DNA of 64,000 bases from Pseudomonas sp. MH9.2 (lineage in GTDB: Bacteria > Pseudomonadota > Gammaproteobacteria > Pseudomonadales > Pseudomonadaceae): the NCBI RefSeq assembly GCF_034353875.1, contig NZ_CP133784.1:124001-188000 (forward strand), read 5' to 3'. Shown here piece after piece: positions 29,118-39,731 of this stretch. Numbering within the stretch: position 1 is the first letter of the stretch; every line of letters starts with the position of its first letter. The notes beneath the pieces are model-generated. The model was given only the letters and a program-made list of their open reading frames with translations. It was not told where the DNA came from and ran no database searches. Position numbers and translations under genes: made by a program.

Positions 29118-29196
29118 AGGCAGGAGCCGTATGCGGTAGTTCCGCACGTACGGATTTGTGGGTGGCGGCAGGTAACTGCCATCCCTACCGCGACTC
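29118..29196 (+). ncRNA. 3' end of a group II intron (domains V-VI), relic
   Basis: GAGCCGTATGCGG, a TAGT loop and CCGCACGTACGG form the domain V hairpin with the AGC triad and GT-type bulge (about 29124-29153). A second hairpin, GGCGGCAGGTAACTGCC, follows as domain VI, ending near CCCTACCGCGAC. No intron reverse transcriptase remains upstream, so only the 3' ribozyme end survives. Confidence 0.6.
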
Positions 29197-29307
29197 GAAT
29201 GCCTAGCCAGAGGTAATGTATATCCGCAAAAGTCTGACCAATAGGACAGGGCTTCGCCGCCCTTTGCCCAAACTTCGTGCTTTGAACCTCCGGCTTATAG
29301 ATAAACA

Positions 29308-29736
29308 TTGAGTATGAATCTCTGCCGGGAATTTCATCAGTCTCCGGCAGCAGATGCACCGAATCCGAATGCAATGGCCCAGCCCTTTGCGCTTTCGAAC
29401 ATGGTGCCGCAAGACCCCACCAATAACCGGAAGATCTGGAGCAAGGTCGAGTCTGATGTCAGAAAGTTCGCGAAGCGAGCCGATGGCAATGTCTTCGTCT
29501 TTACCGGACCGCTCTTTGACGCTGGCCATACCACTATTGGCGACAACAAGGTCTGGGTACCTACTCGCCTGTTCAAGCTGGTCTACGACGCTTCGTCCAA
29601 GCGGGCCTGGGCCTATGTGTTACCCAACGCGGAAACCCGCATCGAGAGACCCATGGACTATGAGACATTCGTGAAAACCACTGGACTCAACCTGTTGGAG
29701 AACCTACCGGTCTCTGGTTCGGTGGTTCGTTCTTGA
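29308..29736 (+). pseudogene. DNA/RNA non-specific endonuclease (NUC family), C-terminal fragment
   Basis: From about residue 20 the frame matches the C-terminal half of NucA-type endonucleases: [17 protein letters not shown] with the conserved Asn pair for metal binding, then FVFTGPLFD and [15 protein letters not shown]. The catalytic DRGH region that should lie upstream is absent; the preceding DNA is group II intron and IS debris. It is therefore a truncated and probably inactive remnant. Neighbouring DNA shows the gene was cut by mobile elements. Confidence 0.75.
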
Positions 29737-29899
29737 TCTTCGAGAGTCCACGGTAAGCGGGCAGGCTCACACCTTGGCTTGCGAAATACGCACAGACGAT
29801 CACGGCTCGGGCAGTCCCTGCACAACCGGTTCGATCAACCGCATCAGCCCTTTGGCCAACGGGGTAACCAAACCGCTGACGTTAGTCGTCTTTGTATCA

Positions 29900-30799
29900 T
29901 CACATGCACAGGCGACGGGTCAGATCATTCAGAAGCCATCGGCCCGCTTTGCCTAAAGCGCGATCTTGCATGTGCGCTGCGTAGATCGTCAGTGTGTCTG
30001 GTGTGCGCTGAAGTTCGGCGGTTAACTCAAGCGGCACGAGGCGTCCTGAAGTCAGATGATCCGCGATGAGATGCTCCGGCATTCGGCACCAGCCGAACCC
30101 GGCGAGTAAAAAATCCAGCCGTCGTGCCAGATCTACAAACAGCCACTGGTGGCTGCCCGTCACCCCATAGCTAGGGCCGTCGGGAGCGACCGGATCGGAA
30201 AGTACCAGTTGCACAAAAGGCTTGAGGTCTGCACTTGTTGCCCGACGGCCTAACATAGCCAGGGGATGCCCGCTGGCGACTACTGGCCTCAAGTCGACAC
30301 TCAGCAGCGGCAGTGCGATGACATCGTCGGGCACTGTCGGAATCAATGTGCAAAGCGCCAGTGCCGCATCGCCGTTGCGCAATCGGCGCTCTGCGCCGCC
30401 TAAGCCTTCTGTAGAAAAACTCACTGCCAGATGCGGAAAAGCCTCACGGAGAGCGCGGAGGCTTTCGATGAGCGGTGCGCTAGGGACTAAAGGGTCTATG
30501 GCGAGAGCTAACTCCGGCTCAACCCCTGCTGCGGTACTGGCGGCCATTGCTTCAAACTGGGCAGCGCTTGCCAGCACAGCGCGCGCTTGAACCACTAGCA
30601 CTCGACCTACCTCAGTGATAGTTGGACGATGTCCGCTCCGATCAAACAGCCTCACACCTTGAACTGACTCAAGTGTGGCAATCGACTGGCTAATGGCAGA
30701 TTGAGCACGCCGCAGGTGACGTCCCGTTGCCGAGAAACTGCCTGTATCAGCAATGGTTACAAGGATCCGCAACTGATCCAAGCTGAGATTTCCGATCAT
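29900..30799 (-). CDS. LysR-family transcriptional regulator
   Basis: A 299-residue LysR-type regulator. The N-terminal wHTH is clear ([35 protein letters not shown]), followed by the periplasmic-binding-like effector domain from about residue 90. It is divergent from the azoreductase gene at 30939, with 139 bases between the starts, so it most likely controls that gene. The full length and intact frame contrast with decayed DNA on both sides. The effector is unknown; a quinone or aromatic compound would fit the neighbour. Confidence 0.9.
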   Translation of the reverse strand: MIGNLSLDQLRILVTIADTGSFSATGRHLRRAQSAISQSIATLESVQGVRLFDRSGHRPTITEVGRVLVVQARAVLASAAQFEAMAASTAAGVEPELALAIDPLVPSAPLIESLRALREAFPHLAVSFSTEGLGGAERRLRNGDAALALCTLIPTVPDDVIALPLLSVDLRPVVASGHPLAMLGRRATSADLKPFVQLVLSDPVAPDGPSYGVTGSHQWLFVDLARRLDFLLAGFGWCRMPEHLIADHLTSGRLVPLELTAELQRTPDTLTIYAAHMQDRALGKAGRWLLNDLTRRLCM

Positions 30800-30938
30800 G
30801 ACCCATCACTTAAACAGATGGATTCAATCATATTTACATCACTCCTGCGTAGAGATCGCATTGGGTAGAGTGTGTAGCACATCGCCTAAAGCGACAACGC
30901 AAAACATACCGCCGCGTCACCGCGCAGGAGTTACTTTC

Positions 30939-31553
30939 ATGTCCAGGCTTCTCTCCATTGAAACCAGTCCACGTGGAGAGGCTTCAATCTCCCGGCAGCT
31001 CACGCGCCAATTTGTGGCCGCGTGGGAAACTGCACACCCAGGCGGCGTGGTCAAAATACGGGATCTAACGGACACTCAACTTACGTTTGTGACCGCTCCC
31101 TGGTTACAGGCTTACTTCACCCCGCAAACCCAACATTCGCCTGAAATGAAAGCTGTGTTGCAGCTATCCGATGAGCTTGTGGCCGAGTTGCTGGAAACCG
31201 ATCACCTGGTTATTTCAACGCCGGTCTACAACTATAACGTCCCTGCGGCGCTGAAGGCGTGGGTGGATCACGTGGTACGTAAAGGCCTGACCTTGGGCTT
31301 TGATGGTAAAGGGCTGGTGACCGGTAAAAAGGCAACGGTGCTGCTCGCCTCGGGCGGTGTCTACACCCACGACTCTCCGATTAGAGACCGTGACATTGCG
31401 ACCCAATATTTGAAACTGATCCTGAATGTCCTGGGTATCACTGACGTCACCTTTATTGCGGCCGGCGGCGCTAAAGCTGTAGATCTCGGAGAAATCAGCA
31501 TGCACGATTTTCTAGATACATTTGATCATCAAATTCAAAAGTCGCTGGTTTAG
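30939..31553 (+). CDS. azoR: FMN-dependent NADH:quinone reductase / azoreductase
   Basis: A 204-residue flavodoxin-like AzoR-type protein that reduces quinones and azo compounds with NAD(P)H. The N-terminal [19 protein letters not shown] phosphate-binding loop and the [19 protein letters not shown] flavin-binding stretch are typical, as is the LASGGVYT loop. GCAGGAGTT precedes ATG 30939; the in-frame upstream extension is not conserved. Divergent LysR gene upstream is its likely regulator. IS66 debris starts 50 bases downstream. Confidence 0.88.
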   Translation: MSRLLSIETSPRGEASISRQLTRQFVAAWETAHPGGVVKIRDLTDTQLTFVTAPWLQAYFTPQTQHSPEMKAVLQLSDELVAELLETDHLVISTPVYNYNVPAALKAWVDHVVRKGLTLGFDGKGLVTGKKATVLLASGGVYTHDSPIRDRDIATQYLKLILNVLGITDVTFIAAGGAKAVDLGEISMHDFLDTFDHQIQKSLV

Positions 31554-31602
31554 ACAGCATTTCTCCTAGCCCATACGATTCTGCTCTATCGACTTCGCGT
31601 GG

Positions 31603-32100
31603 TTAAACGGGCATCCACTTATGCGGCAGCAACTGATCGATTTCACTCGCCCGCTGCGTTGGCAGGCGCGTGAGGACGACCTTCAAATAAGCATACGGAT
31701 CATGCCCGTTGAGTCGCGCCGATTGGATCAAACTCATGATCGCCGCTGCCCGTTTGCCGCTGCGCAGCGAGCCCGCAAACAGCCAATTCTTGCGACCTAG
31801 CGCCCACGGCCGAATCTGGTTTTCGGCCCAATTATTGTCAATGGGTACGGCCCCGTCTTCGAGATAGCGAGACAACGCCGTCCAGCGTTTGAGGCTGTAA
31901 TCCAAAGCCTTGCTGATCGCCGAGCCGTCGTGCACAAGTAGGCGCTGGGCGATCATCCAGGCATGCAAAGCGTCCATCACCGGTATGGCTTTTTCTTTCC
32001 GTATTCGACGGCGTAAATCCGGCTCCAGATCGTAGACTTCAAGCTCGATTTCGTACAGCTGCTGGATGTAGCGCAAGGCCTGTTCGGCGAGCTGGCTCTT
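31603..32100 (-). mobile_element. IS66-family transposase (TnpC), C-terminal fragment
   Basis: The last 165 residues of an IS66 TnpC: KSQLAEQALRYIQQLYEIE, the DGSAISKALDYSLKRW segment, the catalytic-region PIDNNWAENQIRPWALGRKN, and IQSARLNGHDPYAYLKVVL. Upstream of about 32100 the frame continues only as antisense of the transporter gene and is not transposase. The fragment therefore abuts and cuts the EamA gene. The other IS66 ORFs and the left end are absent. Confidence 0.85.
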
Positions 32101-32719
32101 GTTGACTGCGCTGGCTCTACAGTCTGTGACGTCCGCGCATTCCATCATCTTTCTTGGTCTGTTGCCGCTCGCCACCGCCGTTTTCGGTGTTTTGCGTGGT
32201 GGCGAGCGCCTTCGGCCTGCGTTCTGGTTTTTTTCGGTTCTGGGAAGCGTGCTGGTTATGGGGTTCGCCTTTTTCCAGGGTCTGACAGCGTCTGCCGAAG
32301 GAGACATTCTGATGCTGTTGGCAGTCCTTGCATGTGGTCTTGGTTATGCCGAAGGGGCGAAGCTTTCCAGAACACTGGGAGGTTGGCAGGTAATTTCCTG
32401 GGCATTGGTTATTTCGACACCTGTTGTGGCACCGCTGACTTGGTTCCTGAGACCCAATTCGTTCTCGGGGATCACTACGCCTGTATGGTTAAGCCTGGCT
32501 TACGTCTCGCTCTTCAGCATGCTGATCGGTTTCGTATTTTGGTATCGCGGGCTTGCCCAAGGGGGTATTGCTGCCGTTGGACAGCTTCAGCTTCTACAGC
32601 CTTTCTTTGGATTGGCGCTGGCGGCCACATTACTTCACGAGCAGGTCAGCATTGGCATGCTGGGGGTAACCGTTGCCGTGATCCTCTGCGTTGCTGGAGC
32701 GAGAAGATTTTCCAAGTAG
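32099..32719 (+). pseudogene. EamA/DMT-family transporter, 5'-truncated by IS66
   Basis: About 205 residues of a drug/metabolite transporter of the EamA type, with about six remaining membrane helices (WFFSVLGSVLVMGFAFF, WQVISWALVISTPVVAPL, LAYVSLFSMLIGFVFWYRG). A full protein has about 290-300 residues and ten helices. The N-terminal third is missing where IS66 DNA begins at 32100. A TTG at 32099 could start translation, but the product would lack the first helices and is unlikely to work. The 3' end is normal. Confidence 0.85.
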
Positions 32720-32894
32720 CCGCTCATGGCCAAAGTTGCCTTGCAACGCAGGAGTGATTGGGTACTTTATCTTCAAGGCTCGACCGGCAGAACCAGCGAT
32801 CCCTGGCAGTTGCTGTCTTGTCGGCAAGCGGACACTGGAACAGTCCATGACAGCAGGGCGATTCATTAGGGCGCGTCGGGCTTTTAGCGAATGG

Positions 32895-33203
32895 TCAGGT
32901 ATTTTTTTCTTCCGCCAGGGCCTTGGCCACTACGGCAGGTAAGCTTCCGGGCGCCCTTATACGCATCTGCTTGTTCAAATTAAAACGACCGAACACAACC
33001 GTGATGTCAGAAACCGAGACGTCAAACTCTCGGGCGAGAAACTTGACCATGTGGTCAGTCGCCCTGCCTGCTACGGGTGCGGCAGTGACGCTAACCTTGA
33101 GTTGACTTCCTTTCGCCTTGCCGATGGCATCCTTTTTTGCACTCGGAGTTCCAAGTATGTTCAGAACTAGAACCTCTCCATCCCACCCACAAAACGAGGA
33201 CAT
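32895..33203 (-). CDS. DUF167 (YggU-like) protein
   Basis: A 102-residue DUF167-family protein (GTPSAKKDAIGKAKGSQLKV, APVAGRATDHMVKFLAREF, GRFNLNKQMRIR). The family is small, conserved and without settled function. The start at 33203 (MSSFCGWDGEVL) gives the usual family length; an in-frame GTG at 33257, preceded by CAGGA, would add 18 lysine-rich residues. Housekeeping DUF167 genes usually sit near pyrroline-5-carboxylate reductase genes, which are absent here, so this is probably an accessory copy. Confidence 0.8.
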   Translation of the reverse strand: MSSFCGWDGEVLVLNILGTPSAKKDAIGKAKGSQLKVSVTAAPVAGRATDHMVKFLAREFDVSVSDITVVFGRFNLNKQMRIRAPGSLPAVVAKALAEEKNT

Positions 33204-33327
33204 CTCAACGCCACGGCCGGAGGATTTTTTACTGGTAATTGCTCGTGCTTTTTTCACATGGATCCTGCAGAGGTCGGATAAAAATGCCTAGCTGTAAATA
33301 GACATCAAATGGTGCATATCTGGTTCG

Positions 33328-33371
33328 ATTCAGAGCTGCGAAGCGGCTTCGGCTTGAATGGGTTGTTAGGC
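33328..33371 (-). repeat. attC-like half-site (integron recombination site relic)
   Basis: On the minus strand GCCTAAC (33371-33365) is followed by ATTCAAGCCGAAGC and its imperfect inverted partner ending TGAAT, with extra bases on one arm, as in attC sites. The other outer box (GTTRRRY) is not recognisable. It lies just downstream of the DUF2986 gene, in the place an attC takes in a gene cassette. Confidence 0.3.
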
Positions 33372-33450
33372 CGCGTCCTTGCGGTACGTGCCATCGGAAT
33401 GAATAACCCAATCAAATTTGTAAATTCCGGTGGTGCATAAGCTACATAGA

Positions 33451-33612
33451 TCAGCTCTCAGAAGAAATGATTGAGTCGTGACTGGATTCAGCCGCTAGCT
33501 TCAATCGGTCAGCTTTATTAATGTATTTAGACTTGCTTGGCGGTGCCAATTTGTCACTGGCCTTTTTGGCGTGAGCCTTTAATAACTGTTTTATTTTTTT
33601 ACGACGATTCAT
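33451..33612 (-). CDS. DUF2986-family small basic protein
   Basis: A 53-residue lysine-rich protein (MNRRKKIKQLLKAHAKKASD...) with the KYINKADRLKLAAE segment. I recognise it as the DUF2986 family of small basic gammaproteobacterial proteins of unknown role. AAAAGAAAT precedes the ATG. No cysteine, signal peptide or membrane segment is present. It is followed about 80 bases later by the attC-like palindrome. Confidence 0.7.
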   Translation of the reverse strand: MNRRKKIKQLLKAHAKKASDKLAPPSKSKYINKADRLKLAAESSHDSIISSES

Positions 33613-33790
33613 ATTTCTTTTGCTCGGTTTGTAAGTTCTTGCATGATATCAGCTTGAAATATTGGGCCAGATCCCTGTGGTGCGCAATTAGTGCATAACC
33701 TTGAAAATAGGCGATGAATCGCCCCTGGCATCCTGAAAGCCTCCGAATGACCGCCCCTGGCGGAATGACCAAGACAGAAGCTTGCCTTAT

Positions 33791-34726
33791 TCACTTCAGA
33801 TTCTGCTCGATCCAATCCGCCGCCGTCATCAGATCAATACCGTTTGCAGCATTGAAAGTGTTGTGCTTATCCCAAGCGACTCCTTTGCCTTCAGCGAACA
33901 CGGCTCGATACTTTCGCATCTGTTCGTCTGGAGCAGCAGCGAGATCGTTGTTCAGTTTGGGAACGCTCCATTCGACGCGAGATACTGTGCGATTGAGTGT
34001 TGCATCAACTGTGTCCGCCAATTGTGTATAGGTCAGGGTGTCTCCAGCGATGAAAATCACCTCGTTGGCGAGGCGTGGGTCGGCGAATATAATCTTCGCC
34101 GTCAGCATTCCTATGTCCTTCGGCGTTGTTACGGTGACCTGGGTGTCCCAGCTGCCTAGCGCATGAACCGTATTCTGTGCAAGATCAACCACGCCAAACG
34201 CTGGCTCGAACAGGAAGCTTGTGAACATCCCGGTCGAAATGATGATCCATTCGGTAGTGCGTTGCGCACGCAGTAGCTCGCGGACCTCAAGTTGCTCATC
34301 AAACAGATCCTGCGGACTGCCTTTGCCGATGACGTCGTAGTCCACCCCAAATTGCCAAGGCACATAGCGCTTTACGCCTGACACAAGCGCGGCGCGCGCA
34401 AGCTTCAGCTGAGTGCCGGCTCCTGCGATAAAACCTACGCAACTGACAACCGTGTCGAATCGGCCGAAATGCTCTGCAAGTTCTTCAATTGAATCGTGAA
34501 TGACATCAGCCTGCAAAGTGTCTATGCCTAGCCCACGCAATTCTGCAATCGCGTGCATCTTTGAAGCGTCTTGAGTGGTGACCGCCGATGGACGCAGCAG
34601 TACAGTAATGCGAGCGCCACCTTTGCTTAACGCGACCATAGCAAGCTCGCGCAGTACAGACATGCCGAGCTCCCCAGCCCCCAGCACCAGAATATTGACC
34701 GTTTCTCCAGGAATTACCGCGTGCAT
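33791..34726 (-). CDS. NmrA-like NAD(P)-binding oxidoreductase
   Basis: A 311-residue atypical short-chain dehydrogenase of the NmrA/isoflavone-reductase type. The Rossmann motif GAGELG is near residue 16, followed by VLLRPSAV for NADP phosphate binding. The middle has RYVPWQFGVDYDVIGKG, as in aromatic-alcohol or phenylcoumaran-type reductases. GGAGGAAGTTT precedes the ATG. Divergent from an HxlR-type regulator with a 98-base gap, so the two likely form a redox- or electrophile-responsive pair. The substrate is unknown. Confidence 0.85.
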   Translation of the reverse strand: MHAVIPGETVNILVLGAGELGMSVLRELAMVALSKGGARITVLLRPSAVTTQDASKMHAIAELRGLGIDTLQADVIHDSIEELAEHFGRFDTVVSCVGFIAGAGTQLKLARAALVSGVKRYVPWQFGVDYDVIGKGSPQDLFDEQLEVRELLRAQRTTEWIIISTGMFTSFLFEPAFGVVDLAQNTVHALGSWDTQVTVTTPKDIGMLTAKIIFADPRLANEVIFIAGDTLTYTQLADTVDATLNRTVSRVEWSVPKLNNDLAAAPDEQMRKYRAVFAEGKGVAWDKHNTFNAANGIDLMTAADWIEQNLK

Positions 34727-34824
34727 AAACTTCCTCCAGTTTGCTGTTCAATGGTGAGTGGTTGTTATCCTGTCATCATTGGGGCCTGCTCATAAGTAGG
34801 CACACGAGTGATCCTGGGGGGCGA

Positions 34825-35238
34825 ATGGATAACGAAGAAATCATCAGGCAATCTCAAGCCGCGTGCGAAGCATTGAGTGCAGAAGACGACGGATTGAAGC
34901 GAGAAGTGCTCACTCACGCAGGTAATCGCTGGTCTTTGGGAATCGTCCACACATTAGGTGTGGAAGGGCCGTTGCGGCATGCGGAAATAGGTAGGCGTAT
35001 GAATGGGGTGACGCAACGAATGCTGACTCGCAGCTTGCGACAGCTGGAAAGGGACGGTTTGGTTTTACGTCGGGATTACGGCGAAATACCACCGCGTGTC
35101 GACTATGAATTGTCGGAACTGGGGTATGGACTTCTTGCGCGGATGATTCCGTTATGGATGTGGGTCGCCGAAAACGCTGAAAACTTTCGTGATGCTCGTA
35201 TTCTCTACGGCTCTGAAAATTTGACGGGTACAAAGTGA
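34825..35238 (+). CDS. HxlR-family transcriptional regulator
   Basis: A 137-residue HxlR-type wHTH protein: HAGNRWSLGIVHTLGVEGPL, GVTQRMLTRSLRQLERDGLV and YELSELGYGLL are the family landmarks. HxlR proteins often respond to aldehydes, quinones or disulfide stress. ATG 34825 has GGGGGGCG upstream; an earlier in-frame start at 34741 is not conserved. Divergent from the NmrA-like gene, which it probably regulates. Confidence 0.9.
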   Translation: MDNEEIIRQSQAACEALSAEDDGLKREVLTHAGNRWSLGIVHTLGVEGPLRHAEIGRRMNGVTQRMLTRSLRQLERDGLVLRRDYGEIPPRVDYELSELGYGLLARMIPLWMWVAENAENFRDARILYGSENLTGTK

Positions 35239-35399
35239 CTGCTCTTGGCCGGCTCCTGCTTGTCACAATTGACAGAAATCGATCCTGAATAAACCCATCG
35301 AGTTCGAATGGCGTGATGTGTAGATCGGTACTGAACGTCCCGCCGGCATTGGCGATGCCTGCGCTTTGAGACGCTTGCCCAATTGTGCGATGGTGGCTT

Positions 35400-35527
35400 C
35401 CCCGGGTTTCTCGCTCCAGGCGCCAGCTCGACTGAAAACGGTTGAGATAGTTGTATATGTAGATATTCAGCAGGCTCGCGGGATGATGAACCGGTCGGCC
35501 AGTATCTGCCGACGTGTCTCGATTCAA
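35400..35527 (-). mobile_element. IS1182-family transposase, N-terminal fragment
   Basis: Residues TGRPVHHPASLLNIYIYNYL and NRFQSSWRLERETR match the N-terminal part of IS1182-type transposases (compare 51598-51790). Nothing else of the element remains. DNA on its left (35239-35399) is open but unrecognised. Confidence 0.65.
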
Positions 35528-35551
35528 CGGTACCGTGATGATGTACGGTCT

Positions 35552-36121
35552 TTATGTAATGTCGGTTTCTATGATCCTGAGCCAAGGCCAGCGAGCTTGA
35601 TAACTGTTCGCCTTCTGCTCGAACAAGTCTGGCTGGTGATTTTTGGGATTGATACGAAGAACCCCCTGCTCGACGTCGGCCAAGCCGTAGGGCGCATAGA
35701 TCTCACCCGTTTCAGCATCCAGCCCAATACACGTACCCGCAATCAGGTAACGATCAATACCGTCTTTAACCGACAGAAGTTGAGGATAAGACCTGCCAAA
35801 CCGCTGACTGTACCAAAGGTGGACGCGAGCCTGATTCTTGATATCAACGTTAACGTCAAGGTCTTGGAAGAGACGCTGAGCCGAGTTGATGACCTCATTC
35901 TCGGCCTCCCAAGACAGATCGTTGTCGAAGTAAAAAACGTCGTAATCCTTTACTCCCCACGCTGACGGCAGGTGCGACTGATGATTCCAGACCGCTTGGA
36001 ACAGACAGCCCGCAGTGAGCATGCATTGACTCAAACCGAGTGAGGGCAAGCGTAAGGTAATTTCAGCGTTTATTGGATTGGCCATTGCTATCCTGACCAA
36101 CCTTTCGACAGTCAATGTCAT
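35552..36121 (-). CDS. Nucleotidyltransferase-family protein (NTP_transf_6/YitH type)
   Basis: A 189-residue protein with AGCLFQAVWNHQSHLPS and the DYDVFYFDNDLSWEAE acidic motif of the minimal nucleotidyltransferase fold. YSQRFGRSYPQLLSVKDGID and GLDAETGEIYAPYGLADVEQ are further family segments. Function in bacteria is unknown; a metal-dependent transferase is the best guess. AAAGGGATAAAA precedes ATG 36121. A later Met (36085) is possible, but the LVRIAMANPINAE region before it fits the family. Confidence 0.85.
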   Translation of the reverse strand: MTLTVERLVRIAMANPINAEITLRLPSLGLSQCMLTAGCLFQAVWNHQSHLPSAWGVKDYDVFYFDNDLSWEAENEVINSAQRLFQDLDVNVDIKNQARVHLWYSQRFGRSYPQLLSVKDGIDRYLIAGTCIGLDAETGEIYAPYGLADVEQGVLRINPKNHQPDLFEQKANSYQARWPWLRIIETDIT

Positions 36122-36464
36122 TTTTATCCCTTTGGAGTCGATCGAGCCCGAGCGACCGACAATACATCAAAGCATAATAAAATTTCGCGAAGGACAGCCC
36201 TTTTACACGCTCGGGGCCATAAGCAGCGCGCCGACAGTGCCAACTTCGTCCGGGGTGTCGCGGCGTTTTTACCCGCCGATACCTCAATCATGTGCCGGTA
36301 TCCCTCACCCCGAGGATCGATCAATCATCTCTCGCGAGTGGGGTAGAGATGACGATTACATGGGGCACGGTCAATTCTCTTTTTGCTTAGAAAAAATACC
36401 GGGAGTCATGATTTCGACGGTACCGCCGCTCGCTGATGTGCAGTAGGCGGTTATTAACCGCCTG
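36122..36464. other. Gene-free stretch between the nucleotidyltransferase and aldo/keto reductase
   Basis: No gene, repeat or RNA was recognised in about 340 bases. Open frames on both strands lack family resemblance and ribosome sites. Confidence 0.4.
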
Positions 36465-37477
<1,013 letters not shown>

Positions 37478-37536
37478 TTACTTTAGGCAGCCTGCCTCGG
37501 AATGACTAGACTGCTGAATCGACATGCACTTAGTAG

Positions 37537-37960
<424 letters not shown>

Positions 37961-38184
37961 AGGTATTGGGGCAGTGGAACCGTTATAGGTTGCAGATTGA
38001 TGCAAATCAGCGATGCCTTGGCTGACGTGTCGATCTGCCCGTACTCCGTCACGGGCAAGGCGGAAAAAGCACGCTAGACTAAAAATCATGTGCGGCGCCC
38101 GGCAAGTCCGCATCAACCAGTACCTGGGTCTAGGCGTATGGGCTTCCAGGTTTAAGCGGGTCATTGGTGGCCCTGGGAGACGTG

Positions 38185-38532
38185 ATGAGCAAGCTTCAGC
38201 AGTGGTTGAACTCGCAGGGTAGCACCCCGCTGTGGGTGGTCTTCTGGCTCTATGGCGTAGTGCTCAGCAATGTACTGTTTGGCCTGATCCTGATGGCCTT
38301 TAATCAGGTTGTCACGTCTCTGTTTGGCCTCATGTTGCTAAGTTTTGTGGTTTATACCGCTTGCGTGCTCAATGCTGTATGGCGCAATGCGGATAATGTC
38401 GGTGAGCCCATGTACGGTCAGATCGCTCGCTTTCTAACGGTGGCCTGGTCGATCAATGCGGTACTGGTTTCCGGTTTTCTCTTCCTGAGCCACCTGAATG
38501 CAGTGGTTTCCCCACTGCCGTTTCCCTTCTAA
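38185..38532 (+). CDS. Small integral membrane protein
   Basis: A 115-residue protein with three strong hydrophobic segments (about 16-40, 44-66 and 86-108), and a charged loop RNADNVGEPMYGQIAR. I do not recognise a family. GGGAGA lies before ATG 38185; the longer frame from 38164 is less likely. A hairpin terminator follows 14 bases after the stop. Function unknown; an inner-membrane location is predicted. Confidence 0.7.
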   Translation: MSKLQQWLNSQGSTPLWVVFWLYGVVLSNVLFGLILMAFNQVVTSLFGLMLLSFVVYTACVLNAVWRNADNVGEPMYGQIARFLTVAWSINAVLVSGFLFLSHLNAVVSPLPFPF

Positions 38533-38545
38533 TCCACAATAATTC

Positions 38546-38566
38546 AAGGCCCGCAATGCGGGCCTT
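38546..38566 (+). terminator. Rho-independent-type hairpin
   Basis: AAGGCCCGC (38546-38554) and GCGGGCCTT (38558-38566) form a perfect 9-bp stem with a 3-nt loop, just after the membrane protein gene. The downstream DNA is only weakly T-rich. Confidence 0.65.
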
Positions 38567-38730
38567 GGACATTTGCTCAAATCAGCCGGAAGCAGCTCTT
38601 CGGATGTGCCTGCAAAATCAGGGGCGATTCACTGTGTGAAAAATCCGAGTGGAGCGTTCGCCTGCCCTCGGCGCTGTCTGCGGCATTATGTTGTGCCGGG
38701 GCCTGCCTGCTGCCGCTGATCCCATTATCT

Positions 38731-39450
38731 TCATGCACGCGAACTGTCGAGCCACTCCACTGACGTGCGCCAGGCGCAGATGCCCAAAAAATACGCTGAC
38801 ATCGCGAGCCACAGCCCTATCACCATCGGGTTGCTGGAGGGATGGTTTACAACCAGCGACAGGCTGCACAGTAGCCAAATGGACGTCACTGCAATGTTGA
38901 TTGGCATGAACCGACGGACGCGGAAGGGGTGAAGGAATTTGATCCGGGTCAGGGTCAATAGTGCCAACCCGATAATGGTGATCAGCGTTAGCCAGGGCGT
39001 TGGGGAGATGATGTAAATACACAGGGTGACGACGTTCCACGCTGCAGGGAAGCCTTGAAAGTAGTTGTCCTTGCTCTTCATGTTCACGTTGCAGAAGCAA
39101 AAGAGCGACGACACCAGGATTAGCGATATGGTCAGCAGCAGCGTGTAGTCCGGCAGCGGGATATAGCGATAGATGAACAGGGCCGGGATAAATACATACG
39201 TCAGGTAGTCGATGACAAGATCCAGGACGGACCCGTCGAAACCCGGCAGTACGGATTGAACATTGACCTTGCGGGCCAGCGCACCGTCCAGTCCATCCAC
39301 TATCAGAGCGACGCCTAACCACAGCAGGCAGGCTTTAGGTTGATTCTCGAATAATGCGATGGTCGCCAAAAAAGCAGTGACCACGCCGGTGGCGGTAAAA
39401 CCATGGGCGCCCCATGCTTTGAGTCTGGCTATGCGTAGAGTCGATATCAC
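38731..39450 (-). CDS. pcs: Phosphatidylcholine synthase
   Basis: A 239-residue CDP-alcohol phosphatidyltransferase of the Pcs type, which makes phosphatidylcholine directly from CDP-diacylglycerol and choline at the inner membrane. The active-site motif is the DGLDGALAR...PGFDGSVLDLVIDYLTY stretch. About eight hydrophobic segments are visible. GTG 39450 has GGAG eight to nine bases upstream and gives the family length; an in-frame GTG at 39504 would add 18 residues. It stands alone, facing the small membrane protein gene. Choline availability links it loosely to the amine genes at the right end. Confidence 0.88.
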   Translation of the reverse strand: MISTLRIARLKAWGAHGFTATGVVTAFLATIALFENQPKACLLWLGVALIVDGLDGALARKVNVQSVLPGFDGSVLDLVIDYLTYVFIPALFIYRYIPLPDYTLLLTISLILVSSLFCFCNVNMKSKDNYFQGFPAAWNVVTLCIYIISPTPWLTLITIIGLALLTLTRIKFLHPFRVRRFMPINIAVTSIWLLCSLSLVVNHPSSNPMVIGLWLAMSAYFLGICAWRTSVEWLDSSRA

Positions 39451-39731
39451 GGGGACGTTCTCCAGGAAGTAAAGCAGTCCGGTGACCACCCTCGACGGGG
39501 TCACCGGAAAAGCAAGCTAGGTTGCAACTATCGACCGGGTATCCGGTGATAAGGTTCACCGGCAAGACGTATTTGGGGCTGCGACTCACTTTGTGGCTTG
39601 GCAGGACAGTACTTCTAAGCTGTGTTGCTCGCAGTGGCTGCGAGCGGCAAACAAAAAACTCTACAACTATGGCGTGGCTTCAAGGGAAGCCGGTCGAAAG
39701 GTCTCCCGCGGTTCGCTTTCGACCTCGGGCC

